DNA from: B8-G4 sp033720735
GTDB taxonomy: Bacteria > Bacteroidota > Bacteroidia > Chitinophagales > Saprospiraceae
Reading direction: 5' to 3'
NCBI GenBank assembly: GCA_033720735.1
Contig: JAWWBX010000180.1
Span: 1-8,849, forward strand
Length of the DNA stretch: 8,849 nucleotides
Part shown: positions 1 through 6,509 of the stretch, in pieces
How positions within the stretch are numbered: position 1 is the stretch's first letter
How the letters are laid out: each line of letters begins with the position of its first letter
Made by a program: the position numbers and the translations under genes
The notes under the pieces: model-generated
What the model was told of the DNA's origin: nothing
Database searches by the model: none
Seen by the model: only the letters and a program-made list of their open reading frames with translations

Positions 1-341
1 TCCAGCGAGATCGGGAAACCGATCGGTCCCTCGTCCCGTGCCAGCCGGTTGATATTGGCGCCGAGCCCAAGATAGAACCCCTGCAGACCGCGATTGAAGT
101 AATAGCGCACCGTGGGATTGAAATTGAAGATCGCCAGGTCGTTGTTGGACGCCCAGCTCACATCGGCACCCAGCGACCAGTGCAGGCCAACGGTGCTTTC
201 CAACCCGATACCACCGCCGATGAAGCCCTCGTCGAGATCGGTGATCGTATGGGACGAAAGGTTGGCACGTATTGTCATATCCTGGGCATGCACGGATGCC
301 AGGACACAGGAAATGGCGGTGAGCAGGAGTAGTCGCTTCAT
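1..341 (-). CDS. Outer-membrane beta-barrel protein, N-terminal part (partial)
   Basis: The reading frame opens at an ATG (complement of 339-341) and stays open for 113 codons to the window edge, so the C-terminus is missing. It starts MKRLLLLTAISCVLASVHAQ, a typical signal peptide with likely cleavage after VHA. The mature part has alternating hydrophobic and polar residues, many Gly and aromatic residues, and segments such as GGGIGLES, NPTVRYYFNRG and GFYLGLGANI. These resemble the transmembrane strands and turns of small 8-stranded outer-membrane proteins (OmpA/OmpW-like or DUF3575-like), which usually have 170-220 residues. A structural or porin-like role in the outer membrane is inferred from this pattern only. 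A candidate promoter lies 46 nt upstream. The export signal is clear; the exact family is not. Confidence 0.75.
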   Translation of the reverse strand, partial: MKRLLLLTAISCVLASVHAQDMTIRANLSSHTITDLDEGFIGGGIGLESTVGLHWSLGADVSWASNNDLAIFNFNPTVRYYFNRGLQGFYLGLGANINRLARDEGPIGFPISL

Positions 342-386
342 GTTTTGTTCAGATATTCAAGGTTAAAGTTGGTTGTGATCGTGGCA

Positions 387-416
387 CAAAATATCGCCTC
401 AAGGGCATGCTGACAA
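387..416 (-). promoter_or_regulatory. Candidate Bacteroidota-type promoter for the beta-barrel gene
   Basis: Read on the minus strand, TTG (414-416) is followed after exactly 19 nt by ATATTTTG (387-394). This resembles the Bacteroidota sigma-A pattern TTG-N19-21-TAnnTTTG, but the first two bases of the -7 element are AT instead of TA. It would give a 5' leader of about 40 nt before the ATG at 341. Assigned by eye from motif and spacing only. Confidence 0.35.
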
Positions 417-473
417 CCCTCCATGAAGGGTTTAACGTGCATTTAAAATTCGTCTCAACAAATCTTTAACACC

Positions 474-720
474 GTGAAACTGATTCCCCATTTCTACTTC
501 GCCGGCAAACGCCTGTGCCGCGATCGACTTTTATGTACAGGTGATTGCAGCCACCACATTCCTTGATCCTCGAGTTTGACAACATCCTGTCTCAGACCGG
601 GGTCTACGAAGCATTGAAGAAAGGCGTCAGGTCCACTGGGAACTGCAGGATGCCATTTGGGGTGCACGATATGGCAAGTTGACCGACAAGTCCGGACTCA
701 ATTGGGATCTCAACTATCAG
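474..720 (+). pseudogene. Decayed VOC/PhnB-like glyoxalase-fold protein gene
   Basis: Three plus-strand fragments in different frames read like pieces of one PhnB-type VOC protein, a family of about 140 residues. The N-terminal part begins at GTG 474 with KLIPHFYFAG. A one-base insertion in the AAA at 506-508 moves the frame, which continues as NACAAIDFYVQVI (about 508-546). Then about 60 codons are missing. From 563 the frame reads LILEFDNILSQTGVYEALKKG. A one-base loss near 626 shifts it again, and from 631 it reads VHWELQDAIWGARYGKLTDK followed by SGLNWDLNYQ, matching the conserved end of the family (LQDxFWGxxxGxxxDxFGxxW). The frame then runs without its expected stop to 807, into the 3' end of the convergent hydrolase gene. 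No intact protein can be made. The family was recognised from motifs without alignment. Confidence 0.72.
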
Positions 721-746
721 TGCCCGGAGGAGTCGATGTACAACTT

Positions 747-1763
747 TTATTGTTTTTCAACATTCCTGAGGAAGTTTGAAATGACCTCAGCGAGCTGTTC
801 CGGTTGATCTATCATGGTCATGTGAGCAGCCTCACTGATGATCTCTACGGATGCATTTTTGGACAGCTTCTGGTATTTGTACATGGTTTCCGGTCGTGCC
901 TCGTCGTATTCGCCGGTCACAAAAAGAACAGGTTGATCAATTTGTTTGAGATCAGCGGTTCGGTCGAAATCAAGGAGTGTTCCCGTAGCCGTAAATTCCG
1001 TGGGCCCCCACATATAATTGTACACCTGTACATTAAAGCCAGGCACGTTTTCGCACTCGCTGTTTGGAAGGTAGGGCCAACTTTTCCGTGATAAATAACG
1101 GGCATAAAAGGAGTCTGTGGCAGCCGCATAACTGGGTGCGCTGAAATCCTGCAGTGCTTCATATTTGGTAATGGTGTCCTGTATGGCAGTGGGCATTTGG
1201 GACAATAGTATTTGGGCATCCCGGATCCAATCGGGAGTGCTGATCATCGGGCTGGAGAAGATCACCGAATGTACTCCTTCTGGCTTCTTCGTGATCATGT
1301 ACTCAATCAGAAATGTACTTCCACAAGAGTGTCCAAGAATGTGTACTTTATCCAAATTCAGTTGATTTCTCACGTGATCTATCTCATTCACAAATCGCTC
1401 GGTATTCCAGAGAGTCGTGTCAGTTGGCCTGTCAGAATTGCCGGAGCCAAGCTGGTCATAGAAGATCACAGGTCGCTCATCCGCCAGCAGCGACAAACCG
1501 GGGATCATCCCGCAACTTCTGGAACCGGGACCGCCATGCAGGATGAGCAGGGGATGACCATTGCCCTGTCCGACTATCCTGTACCAGACTTTGCCGCCAT
1601 CCACGGACACAAATCCTTCCCGATCCAGCTCTTTTTGACAAGACATGCTGATCAGCAGGAGGAGAAAAAGTGCGCAGCATCCAATCGACCTCAGGTCATA
1701 CTTGCTGCGAGGAAGGGTGTTGCACTTCATGGAAGTATGATTCGAGAACCCAATATCGGGCAT
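747..1763 (-). CDS. Alpha/beta hydrolase, proline iminopeptidase-like (S33), exported
   Basis: This 338-residue protein has the full serine hydrolase set of the alpha/beta fold. HGGPG (76-80) is the oxyanion-hole signature of prolyl aminopeptidases. DQLGSGNSDRP (103-113) corresponds to the family's DQRGxGxS box. GHSCG (144-148) is the nucleophile elbow with Ser146, Asp287 lies in GEYDEARPE, and His314 in AAHM. Such enzymes remove N-terminal proline or cleave related amides and esters; the substrate cannot be read here. A hydrophobic segment (29-40) ending SMSC at Cys42 suggests a lipoprotein, though the lipobox is non-canonical (Ser at -3). The first ATG is 5 nt after the stop of the upstream gene, suggesting co-transcription; a second ATG at 1730 (MKCNTL) is an alternative. 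By eye its base composition is more AT-rich than its neighbours. Confidence 0.88.
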   Translation of the reverse strand: MPDIGFSNHTSMKCNTLPRSKYDLRSIGCCALFLLLLISMSCQKELDREGFVSVDGGKVWYRIVGQGNGHPLLILHGGPGSRSCGMIPGLSLLADERPVIFYDQLGSGNSDRPTDTTLWNTERFVNEIDHVRNQLNLDKVHILGHSCGSTFLIEYMITKKPEGVHSVIFSSPMISTPDWIRDAQILLSQMPTAIQDTITKYEALQDFSAPSYAAATDSFYARYLSRKSWPYLPNSECENVPGFNVQVYNYMWGPTEFTATGTLLDFDRTADLKQIDQPVLFVTGEYDEARPETMYKYQKLSKNASVEIISEAAHMTMIDQPEQLAEVISNFLRNVEKQ

Positions 1764-1768
1764 CAGAT

Positions 1769-2914
1769 TTATTCCACCACCACAAGTTGTCGGACCGTCG
1801 GATGCTCACCATCTGCTTCGACCACCACCGAGTAGGCCCCGGGTGTCAGATGTCCCGGATCCATCGCCAGGAGATGCATGCCAGCCGGTTTGAAGCCGGG
1901 ATCGGTCGAAAGGACCCGTGTACCGTCCTGCCGCCACACAGTGGCCTTGATCTCCCGCAGATCGCGCGGCGTGGCCACCTCAATGAAGATACATTCGCCA
2001 TGTCTGAGCGGATTCGGAAACACGGTCACCTTGATGTCGGAATCAGCCCGCGCGTTCAGAGATCGGATCATCGAATAGTGAAACCGACCATCAAGATCGA
2101 CCATCCGGAGCTTGTAGAAGCTCACACCCTTCGTAAATGGCCGCGGGTCGGCGAATTCGTAATGTCTGATGTTGCTGGAAAATCCGGCGGCATCCATCCT
2201 GCCGATCTCTTCGAATGATCGTCCATTCGTACTGCGCAGTACCGCGTAGTATGCGCTGTTGCTTTCTGAAGCCGTCGACCATCGCAGTAGTGACAGGCCG
2301 TTCGGTTGTCTGGTCAGTTCGAATGAGATCAGATCGACAGGCAAAGGGATATCCGACAATACCTGGGTCACGATCAGATCACCATCTGTTCCCTCCGGAA
2401 ACCCCCCAATGTTGGCGATGCCGTAGATCCAGATGCCATCATTGACAGCAGCGGGAGCTGTCCACTCGGCGGTGTAGATGATGGTCTCCGGGCCGTTGAA
2501 GGTTTCGTCGTACTGATACTCACCCACGCCATGCTTGACATAGGTGCGATTGTTGGCATTGGTGGAGATCGTCACAAACGGATCGGATGTCGTCCAGGTC
2601 CCAACACTCTCCGAGGACGAGGAATTGCCCTCAATGAGCAATAGCTCAAATCCGGCGGTGCGGGCGCTCCCGGAGGTTTTGTTGATGCGGATCTCGATCG
2701 GATACGTGGCCAGAGGCGCGATGACCGAGGGGAACCCGACGATCTCGAGGTTGCCTTGTTGCGATGCGCCCCCGGGTGTATGGCAAAACGTACAATCGAA
2801 GTCCCCCGGAGCGCCAGAGAGGCCATCAAGTGGTTCGGACGAATTGCCGGGCAGAAGAAACAGGATGCCGATCAGACCCAGGCCGATCAGTCCGTGAGCA
2901 ATGCGTGTGCGCAT
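1769..2914 (-). CDS. Secreted CxxCH-containing choice-of-anchor/Reeler-like protein with T9SS-like C-terminus
   Basis: The 381-residue product starts with a hydrophobic signal segment (7-22). GAPGDFDCTFCHTPGG follows (34-49), with a CxxCH motif at 41-45, the c-type heme attachment pattern. Residues 55-190 form a beta-rich domain similar to the Reeler-like 'choice-of-anchor V' proteins of Bacteroidota, which usually carry this cysteine/histidine motif just after the signal peptide. Residues 192-285 (PVDLISFEL..., SFYKLRMVDLDG) match the fibronectin-like domain that commonly precedes a T9SS sorting domain. VTVFPNPL (297-304) begins the C-terminal sorting-like domain, ending in PGAYSVVVEADG and VRQLVVVE. 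Export through the Sec and T9SS routes to the cell surface is inferred. Heme binding is possible but unproven. The hydrolase gene follows after 5 nt. Function beyond surface location is unknown. Confidence 0.85.
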   Translation of the reverse strand: MRTRIAHGLIGLGLIGILFLLPGNSSEPLDGLSGAPGDFDCTFCHTPGGASQQGNLEIVGFPSVIAPLATYPIEIRINKTSGSARTAGFELLLIEGNSSSSESVGTWTTSDPFVTISTNANNRTYVKHGVGEYQYDETFNGPETIIYTAEWTAPAAVNDGIWIYGIANIGGFPEGTDGDLIVTQVLSDIPLPVDLISFELTRQPNGLSLLRWSTASESNSAYYAVLRSTNGRSFEEIGRMDAAGFSSNIRHYEFADPRPFTKGVSFYKLRMVDLDGRFHYSMIRSLNARADSDIKVTVFPNPLRHGECIFIEVATPRDLREIKATVWRQDGTRVLSTDPGFKPAGMHLLAMDPGHLTPGAYSVVVEADGEHPTVRQLVVVE

Positions 2915-2986
2915 GGTCGCTGACGTTTACGGGCGAGAGCAATATCAGAGGGTGATCGCTGAAGATAGTAAACTTGGCACGACCGG

Positions 2987-3409
2987 TCACTGCGCTTTCT
3001 CGCGCCGGCGTACTTCCTTGATCGATTCGCGGATGAGTTCTTCCAGCACGCTCATGTCGATATCCGACAGGCGTTTGATGTAGAGGCAGGATTTGCCGGT
3101 GGTATGCTTGCCCAACCTGGCCATCAGCTCGTCGTGCCGTTTGAAACCTGACATGATGTACAAGGTCAGGCTGGTCTTGCGCGGCGAAAAGCCCGCCACA
3201 AACCAGTCGCCTTCCCGTCCGCTGTCATATTTGTAGTGGTAAGAACCAAAGCCGACGATCGATGGCCCCCACATCACCGGCTCCTCTCCGGTCACCTTCT
3301 GCATGAGAGCCAGCACGGCCCGGGCATCGTCACGTCGCTGTTCATTGTCAATGGAGGCGAGAAATGCGTCGACATTACCCTTGTGCGGTTTGGTTTTCAA
3401 TTCTGCCAT
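2987..3409 (-). CDS. DUF1801 domain protein
   Basis: This small cytoplasmic protein of about 140 residues is typical of DUF1801. It begins MAELKTKP and contains VMWGPSIVGFGSYHYKY, EGDWFVAGFSPRK, TLYIMSGF and TGKSCLYIKRLSDIDM, the recognisable core of the family. The biochemical role of DUF1801 proteins is not established; no catalytic motif stands out. The frame extends upstream to a TTG at 3430, but the ATG at 3409 is preferred: it gives the usual family N-terminus, and the TTG lies inside a perfect TAnnTTTG promoter element (3428-3435). The gene appears to have its own promoter, separated by 93 nt from the DUF922 gene upstream. Confidence 0.88.
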   Translation of the reverse strand: MAELKTKPHKGNVDAFLASIDNEQRRDDARAVLALMQKVTGEEPVMWGPSIVGFGSYHYKYDSGREGDWFVAGFSPRKTSLTLYIMSGFKRHDELMARLGKHTTGKSCLYIKRLSDIDMSVLEELIRESIKEVRRREKAQ

Positions 3410-3427
3410 GCTCAACGGTTTGCAAAC

Positions 3428-3459
3428 CAAAGTTAACAGGATCGGGGAATTGCTTGGAA
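3428..3459 (-). promoter_or_regulatory. Candidate promoter for the DUF1801 gene
   Basis: On the minus strand TAACTTTG (3428-3435) matches the Bacteroidota -7 consensus TAnnTTTG at every fixed position. At a spacing of 21 nt lies TTC, one base from the TTG expected at -33. The -7 element sits 19 nt upstream of the preferred ATG at 3409, implying a very short leader. The element is seen directly; promoter activity is inferred. Confidence 0.45.
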
Positions 3460-3523
3460 GCCTGCTACCTGGTCTCGTTGACGATCTACTTTTGCCTATG
3501 ATCCAGGCTGTTCACACTCCCGG

Positions 3524-4066
3524 CTAGGGAAGACGGAATGCCTGTAGCGCCCGCATTTGCTGCCTGATCAACGCCTCCCATCGCTGTTGGGCCGCCCGGT
3601 TATTTGAGTGATCCGTCTCACCGTCGTAGCGCCGTTGCATCGCCCGGCGAGCTGCGCTGTTTTCGGCGTGGATGGCCTTGATCTCGGTTTCAAATCGCTC
3701 GGAGAAGTCCGCTTCGGCAAATGCTTTTCGCAACAGACGGGCGTGCAGCTCGGAAATATCGAAGTGCAGTTGTTCGTGCTGCAGCAGGTAATCGCTGTTG
3801 GCATCAGGCTTGCGCCAGGATCTGGCCGGATCGAAGTAGGCTGCGACCTCAAACGTGAAGGTGCGGTCTGGCATGGTATATGTGTACGTGTAGCGGACTC
3901 CGCTATACGTGCCGGCCGCATGTTCACTGTCCGGATCGGGTGGTCCCTGAAAATCGGACCAGGACAGCGGACGGTCACGGTCCCAGACGATCACCGCATC
4001 CTGAGCACAGACACCAGGCGCGAGGGTAGAGAAGATCAGCAGGATGATAAGACGCAGGTAAGACAT
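3524..4066 (-). CDS. DUF922 family putative secreted zinc-dependent protease
   Basis: This 180-residue protein has a clear signal peptide (1-21) with likely cleavage at VCA|QD. The mature part starts with VIVWDRDRPLSWSDFQGPP, the N-terminal signature of DUF922. LLQHEQLHFDISELHAR follows, in which HEQLH (97-101) is an HExxH zinc-binding motif with His97 and His101 as ligands and Glu98 as likely general base. A conserved-looking YDGETDHSNN (147-156) may supply another ligand, for example His153. The family is predicted to be a secreted metalloprotease, and its length here is normal. The product should act in the periplasm or outside the cell; its substrate is unknown. The gene is monocistronic by spacing (86 nt from the kinase gene, 93 nt to the next) and is preceded by overlapping palindromes that could regulate it. 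Confidence 0.86.
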   Translation of the reverse strand: MSYLRLIILLIFSTLAPGVCAQDAVIVWDRDRPLSWSDFQGPPDPDSEHAAGTYSGVRYTYTYTMPDRTFTFEVAAYFDPARSWRKPDANSDYLLQHEQLHFDISELHARLLRKAFAEADFSERFETEIKAIHAENSAARRAMQRRYDGETDHSNNRAAQQRWEALIRQQMRALQAFRLP

Positions 4067-4075
4067 CTTGGAGAA

Positions 4076-4090
4076 GGAACGTTCCGGAAC
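4076..4090. promoter_or_regulatory. Two overlapping 10-bp palindromes upstream of the DUF922 gene
   Basis: GGAACGTTCC (4076-4085) and GTTCCGGAAC (4081-4090) are both perfect palindromes and share GTTCC, giving three alternating half-sites. They lie 10-24 nt upstream of the ATG of the DUF922 gene, within its probable leader or just downstream of its candidate promoter. They could be an operator for a dimeric regulator or a leader RNA hairpin. Only the symmetry is seen; the role is inferred. Confidence 0.35.
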
Positions 4091-4112
4091 CAGCGTCTGG
4101 TGCGAGGGGTGC

Positions 4113-4144
4113 CAAGTTTAATGTTTAAAGTTTAAGGTTGAATG
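4113..4144 (-). promoter_or_regulatory. Heptad repeat with embedded candidate promoter for the DUF922 gene
   Basis: On the plus strand four imperfect 7-bp units follow one another: TTTAATG, TTTAAAG, TTTAAGG, TTGAATG (4117-4144). Read on the minus strand, TAAACTTG (4113-4120) matches TAnnTTTG at five of six fixed positions, with TTC 19 nt upstream at the -33 place. The repeat thus forms the spacer of a possible promoter giving a leader of about 40 nt before the ATG at 4066. TTTAA-rich heptads of this type are common between genes in Bacteroidota. Confidence 0.35.
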
Positions 4145-4152
4145 TTGGTGCT

Positions 4153-4656
4153 TCAGAGTTTGCCCAGTCCCCGCAGTAATTCCATGACTTGCCGGACCGT
4201 GCACAGCCGATGAACTTCCAGCCCGCGAGGCGGGCGACCGTATTGAAGAAAGGCATCCCAGACATGTTCGATATACCACTCGGCGTCGATGCCGTAGCGG
4301 TGATCCTTCCGCCGGCGCTCAAGGAAGGTGTCCTTGTCGATCTCACAAAAGACATGCACGTCGCACAAGGCCGTCAGTTCGGGGTCCGGGTAAAGCATGA
4401 AGCCCTCCACGATCACAAAGTCATAGGCGGCCGCCGCGTCACAGACCAGCGATCTGAGGTACGGATAGTCGAGAGAATCAGGATGTTCCCAGTCCACTTC
4501 TCCGCGAATGAGCGGGATCTCGGGGATGGGGCGGATGTAATCGTCCTGGTGCAGGACGGTGCACGTGCCATACGCCTGCAGTTTGTTCTGCAGTCTGTTT
4601 GCCAGCGAAGTCTTGCCCGACCGGCTGGCGCCTCCGATACCGATGACGAGTCCCAT
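4153..4656 (-). CDS. P-loop nucleoside kinase, nicotinamide riboside/uridine kinase-like
   Basis: The 167-residue protein is a compact NMP-kinase-fold enzyme. GASRSGKT (9-16) is the Walker A loop. LHQDDYIRP (35-43) and VDWEHPDSLD (54-63) correspond to the substrate-binding QDDF and (N/D)WDHPxxxD motifs of nicotinamide riboside kinases and uridine kinases. DFVIVEGFMLY (79-89) is the Walker B-like strand, and RRRKDHRYG (114-122) provides the arginine-rich lid. The length fits the short NRK-like group better than true uridine kinases, which exceed 200 residues. It would phosphorylate a ribonucleoside with ATP in the cytoplasm; nicotinamide riboside salvage to NMN is the best guess, but substrate choice cannot be proven by eye. 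It starts 10 nt after the stop of the DUF4440 lipoprotein gene and is probably co-transcribed with it. Confidence 0.84.
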   Translation of the reverse strand: MGLVIGIGGASRSGKTSLANRLQNKLQAYGTCTVLHQDDYIRPIPEIPLIRGEVDWEHPDSLDYPYLRSLVCDAAAAYDFVIVEGFMLYPDPELTALCDVHVFCEIDKDTFLERRRKDHRYGIDAEWYIEHVWDAFLQYGRPPRGLEVHRLCTVRQVMELLRGLGKL

Positions 4657-4666
4657 GACGGATCGA

Positions 4667-5206
4667 TCAATCGTCTGCCGTCACCGGATCGATGGTGGCA
4701 TGAAACCAGGGGGTATGCTGGTTGGTCACGGCCACCCATTTCCACCCGTCCAGTCCCCGGTGTGCAGTCAGGGTCATCAAGCCAATCTCCCGCGTGGTCG
4801 TGTCGGTGGGCGCGTCCTTGCGGTACCAAAACATCTTCCAGCCATAGTAGGCCAGACCATGATCGGCATCGAGCACCCGTACCAGTGGTTCGCCGGCCTC
4901 GTAATAGTAATCCAGAGAGTCATTTCCCGCCAGCATACGATGGAACCCTTCCACGCGCTGTTTCCCCTCGAAGTAGTACCCCTGTGAATTGATCCAGGTG
5001 GCATCATCGGCAAACTGGGCCATCACCGCGTCGATGTCTTTTTCCACCATCGCACGCTCGCGTTCACGGACCAGGGAGATGAGCGCTGCTTCCTCGTCAC
5101 CAGGGGCTTGTAATGGCACTGTGCGATCCGTGTTGCATGCAGAAATGATCCATAGTGCTGCTATCAGGCCTATCCATTGATTGCGCATTTGAACTTCAGT
5201 TTTCAT
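4667..5206 (-). CDS. DUF4440/SnoaL-like lipoprotein
   Basis: The product is an exported protein of about 179 residues. A hydrophobic stretch (WIGLIAALWIISAC) ends in the lipobox ISAC, so it is probably a lipid-anchored envelope protein. After a short linker, EEAALISLVRERERAMVEKD, IDAVMAQFADDATWINSQG and KQRVEGFHRML give the cone-shaped SnoaL/NTF2-like DUF4440 pattern: an N-terminal helix pair, the DxxxxxxxFADDAxW loop, then beta strands ending GWKWVAVTNQHTPW. Members include ketosteroid-isomerase-like enzymes and non-catalytic binding proteins, and the role here is unknown. The frame opens at a TTG at 5209. The ATG at 5206 is used here, but the ATG at 5188 (MRNQWIGL) gives an equally good, shorter lipoprotein signal. 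It is the first gene of a likely two-gene unit with the kinase. Confidence 0.83.
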   Translation of the reverse strand: MKTEVQMRNQWIGLIAALWIISACNTDRTVPLQAPGDEEAALISLVRERERAMVEKDIDAVMAQFADDATWINSQGYYFEGKQRVEGFHRMLAGNDSLDYYYEAGEPLVRVLDADHGLAYYGWKMFWYRKDAPTDTTTREIGLMTLTAHRGLDGWKWVAVTNQHTPWFHATIDPVTADD

Positions 5207-5283
5207 CAAGATATGAATCCGACCACTTCTGTCTGCGGGACCGAAACGATCTGCATGCCTGAAATTATCTGGTTTCCGCTATC

Positions 5284-5295
5284 TTGCGCGCGCAA
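5284..5295. promoter_or_regulatory. 12-bp perfect palindrome between divergent genes
   Basis: TTGCGCGCGCAA is a perfect palindrome in the 142-nt gap between the divergently transcribed lipoprotein and desaturase genes, 54 nt before the desaturase ATG. Its position suits an operator serving one or both genes. No regulator gene adjoins it and no clear TAnnTTTG promoter was found in this gap. Regulatory function is inferred from symmetry and place only. Confidence 0.25.
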
Positions 5296-5348
5296 TTTCG
5301 CCTCAGAGGCATGTTTATCCTGCCAGCAATCAAGACAAAGCGCGATTC

Positions 5349-6461
5349 ATGAGTTTGATCAAGTATTCCTTCTCCAGGGAACAGGACGCGGATTTTGTGA
5401 CCACATTACGCAAGCGCGTCAATGCGTATTTCAGTGAAAACAACATCTCCCGGCACGGTGACATCCGGATGGTGATCAAGACGACTGTCATGCTCAGCAT
5501 GTATCTCGTGCCATTGGTGATCATGCTGACCGGCATTGTGACGCAAACGTGGCTGATCTTCCTGTTGTGGATGGTGATGGGGTTTGGTATGAGCGGGATT
5601 GGCATGAGCGTGATGCACGATGCGAACCATGGCGCGTATTCGCGCAAACGCTGGGTCAATAATCTGCTCGGCAAGACCATGAATCTGATGGGCGTGAGCT
5701 CGGAGTTGTGGAAGATCCAGCACAACATGCTGCATCATACCTACACCAATATCGACGGGCACGACGAGGATATTCACGTACCAGTCGTGCTGCGGTTTTC
5801 ACCTCATCAGCGGCATCGCTGGATCCACCGGTTTCAGTTTATCTACGTGTGGATCTTTTATGGCATCTCCACGCTCTGGTGGGTAACCACCAAGGATTTC
5901 ATTCAGATCGTCAAGTACAAGAACGAGGGGCTGATCCCTGCGGATCAATTCCAAACGGAGTTGTGGCGGCTCATCGCCTGGAAACTGTTCTATTACGGTT
6001 ACGCGATCGTTCTTCCGATCCTGCTCATTCCTGTATCACCATGGATTGTCCTGGCGGCGTTTGTTTCCATGCACCTGGTGGTCGGTTTGTTCCTGAGCAT
6101 CATCTTTCAGGCAGCACATGTCATGCCCAATACGGAGTTTCCGGAGCCACCGCAAGACGGTACGTTCGAGAACAACTGGGCTGTGCATCAGTTGATGACC
6201 ACCACCAACTTCGCCCAAAAGAGCCGCATCTTCTCGTGGTTTATCGGCGGACTCAACTACCAGGTGGAGCACCACCTGTTTTCGAATATCTGCCATGTGC
6301 ATTACCGTGCGATTTCGGGAATCGTCCGGGAGACAGCACGCGAATTCGGGATCTGCTATAATACCCAGAAGAGCTTCCTGAGTGCCTTGTGGGCGCATGT
6401 ATGCATGCTCTATGCGCTCGGCCAGGGCAGTACATCACCGGTGCTGGCCCGCAATCACTAG
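5349..6461 (+). CDS. Membrane fatty acid desaturase (acyl-lipid/acyl-CoA type)
   Basis: This 370-residue integral membrane protein has the three histidine boxes of the di-iron fatty acid desaturase superfamily: HDANH (90-94), HNMLHH (125-130, the HxxxHH type) and QVEHH (305-309). His257 in FQAAHV is the usual additional ligand. The Gln in the third box (QxxHH) is typical of front-end and related acyl-lipid desaturases and of some bacterial acyl-CoA desaturases. Hydrophobic spans lie at about 45-64, 68-89, 163-180, 210-228 and 232-255. The enzyme would use electrons from ferredoxin or cytochrome b5-like donors and oxygen to put a double bond into a membrane acyl chain, adjusting fluidity; no fused cytochrome b5 domain is present. 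The ATG at 5349 gives the usual N-terminus. Position of desaturation cannot be read. Confidence 0.93.
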   Translation: MSLIKYSFSREQDADFVTTLRKRVNAYFSENNISRHGDIRMVIKTTVMLSMYLVPLVIMLTGIVTQTWLIFLLWMVMGFGMSGIGMSVMHDANHGAYSRKRWVNNLLGKTMNLMGVSSELWKIQHNMLHHTYTNIDGHDEDIHVPVVLRFSPHQRHRWIHRFQFIYVWIFYGISTLWWVTTKDFIQIVKYKNEGLIPADQFQTELWRLIAWKLFYYGYAIVLPILLIPVSPWIVLAAFVSMHLVVGLFLSIIFQAAHVMPNTEFPEPPQDGTFENNWAVHQLMTTTNFAQKSRIFSWFIGGLNYQVEHHLFSNICHVHYRAISGIVRETAREFGICYNTQKSFLSALWAHVCMLYALGQGSTSPVLARNH

Positions 6462-6471
6462 CGATCGTGAG

Positions 6472-6509
6472 GTCGTCGGACGACGTTGATTTGCTGCAAC
6501 AGCGCAGCA
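6472..6509 (+). repeat. Two short hairpins directly after the desaturase stop
   Basis: GTCGTC and GACGAC flank a single G (6472-6484), and TGCTGC pairs with GCAGCA around a six-base loop (6492-6509). They lie 10-48 nt after the desaturase stop. Neither is followed by a T-run on the plus strand, so they are not standard intrinsic terminators. They may stabilise the 3' end of the mRNA or be chance symmetry in GC-rich sequence. Confidence 0.3.

Noticed and set aside
1212..2218. Plus-strand frames opposite the hydrolase and CxxCH genes
   Set aside because: Shadow frames; the minus-strand products carry complete catalytic and domain signatures.
3608..4135. Plus-strand 175-codon frame opposite the DUF922 gene
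   Set aside because: The minus-strand protein has a signal peptide, the HExxH motif and family signatures; the plus-strand translation has none.
4189..4992. Plus-strand 267-codon frame opposite the kinase and DUF4440 genes
   Set aside because: It crosses two well-supported minus-strand genes and their junction, and its translation has no recognisable motif.
5406..5777. Antisense open frames over the desaturase, such as 123 codons on the minus strand
   Set aside because: Histidine-rich shadow frames of a gene with intact histidine boxes and normal family length; no independent support.
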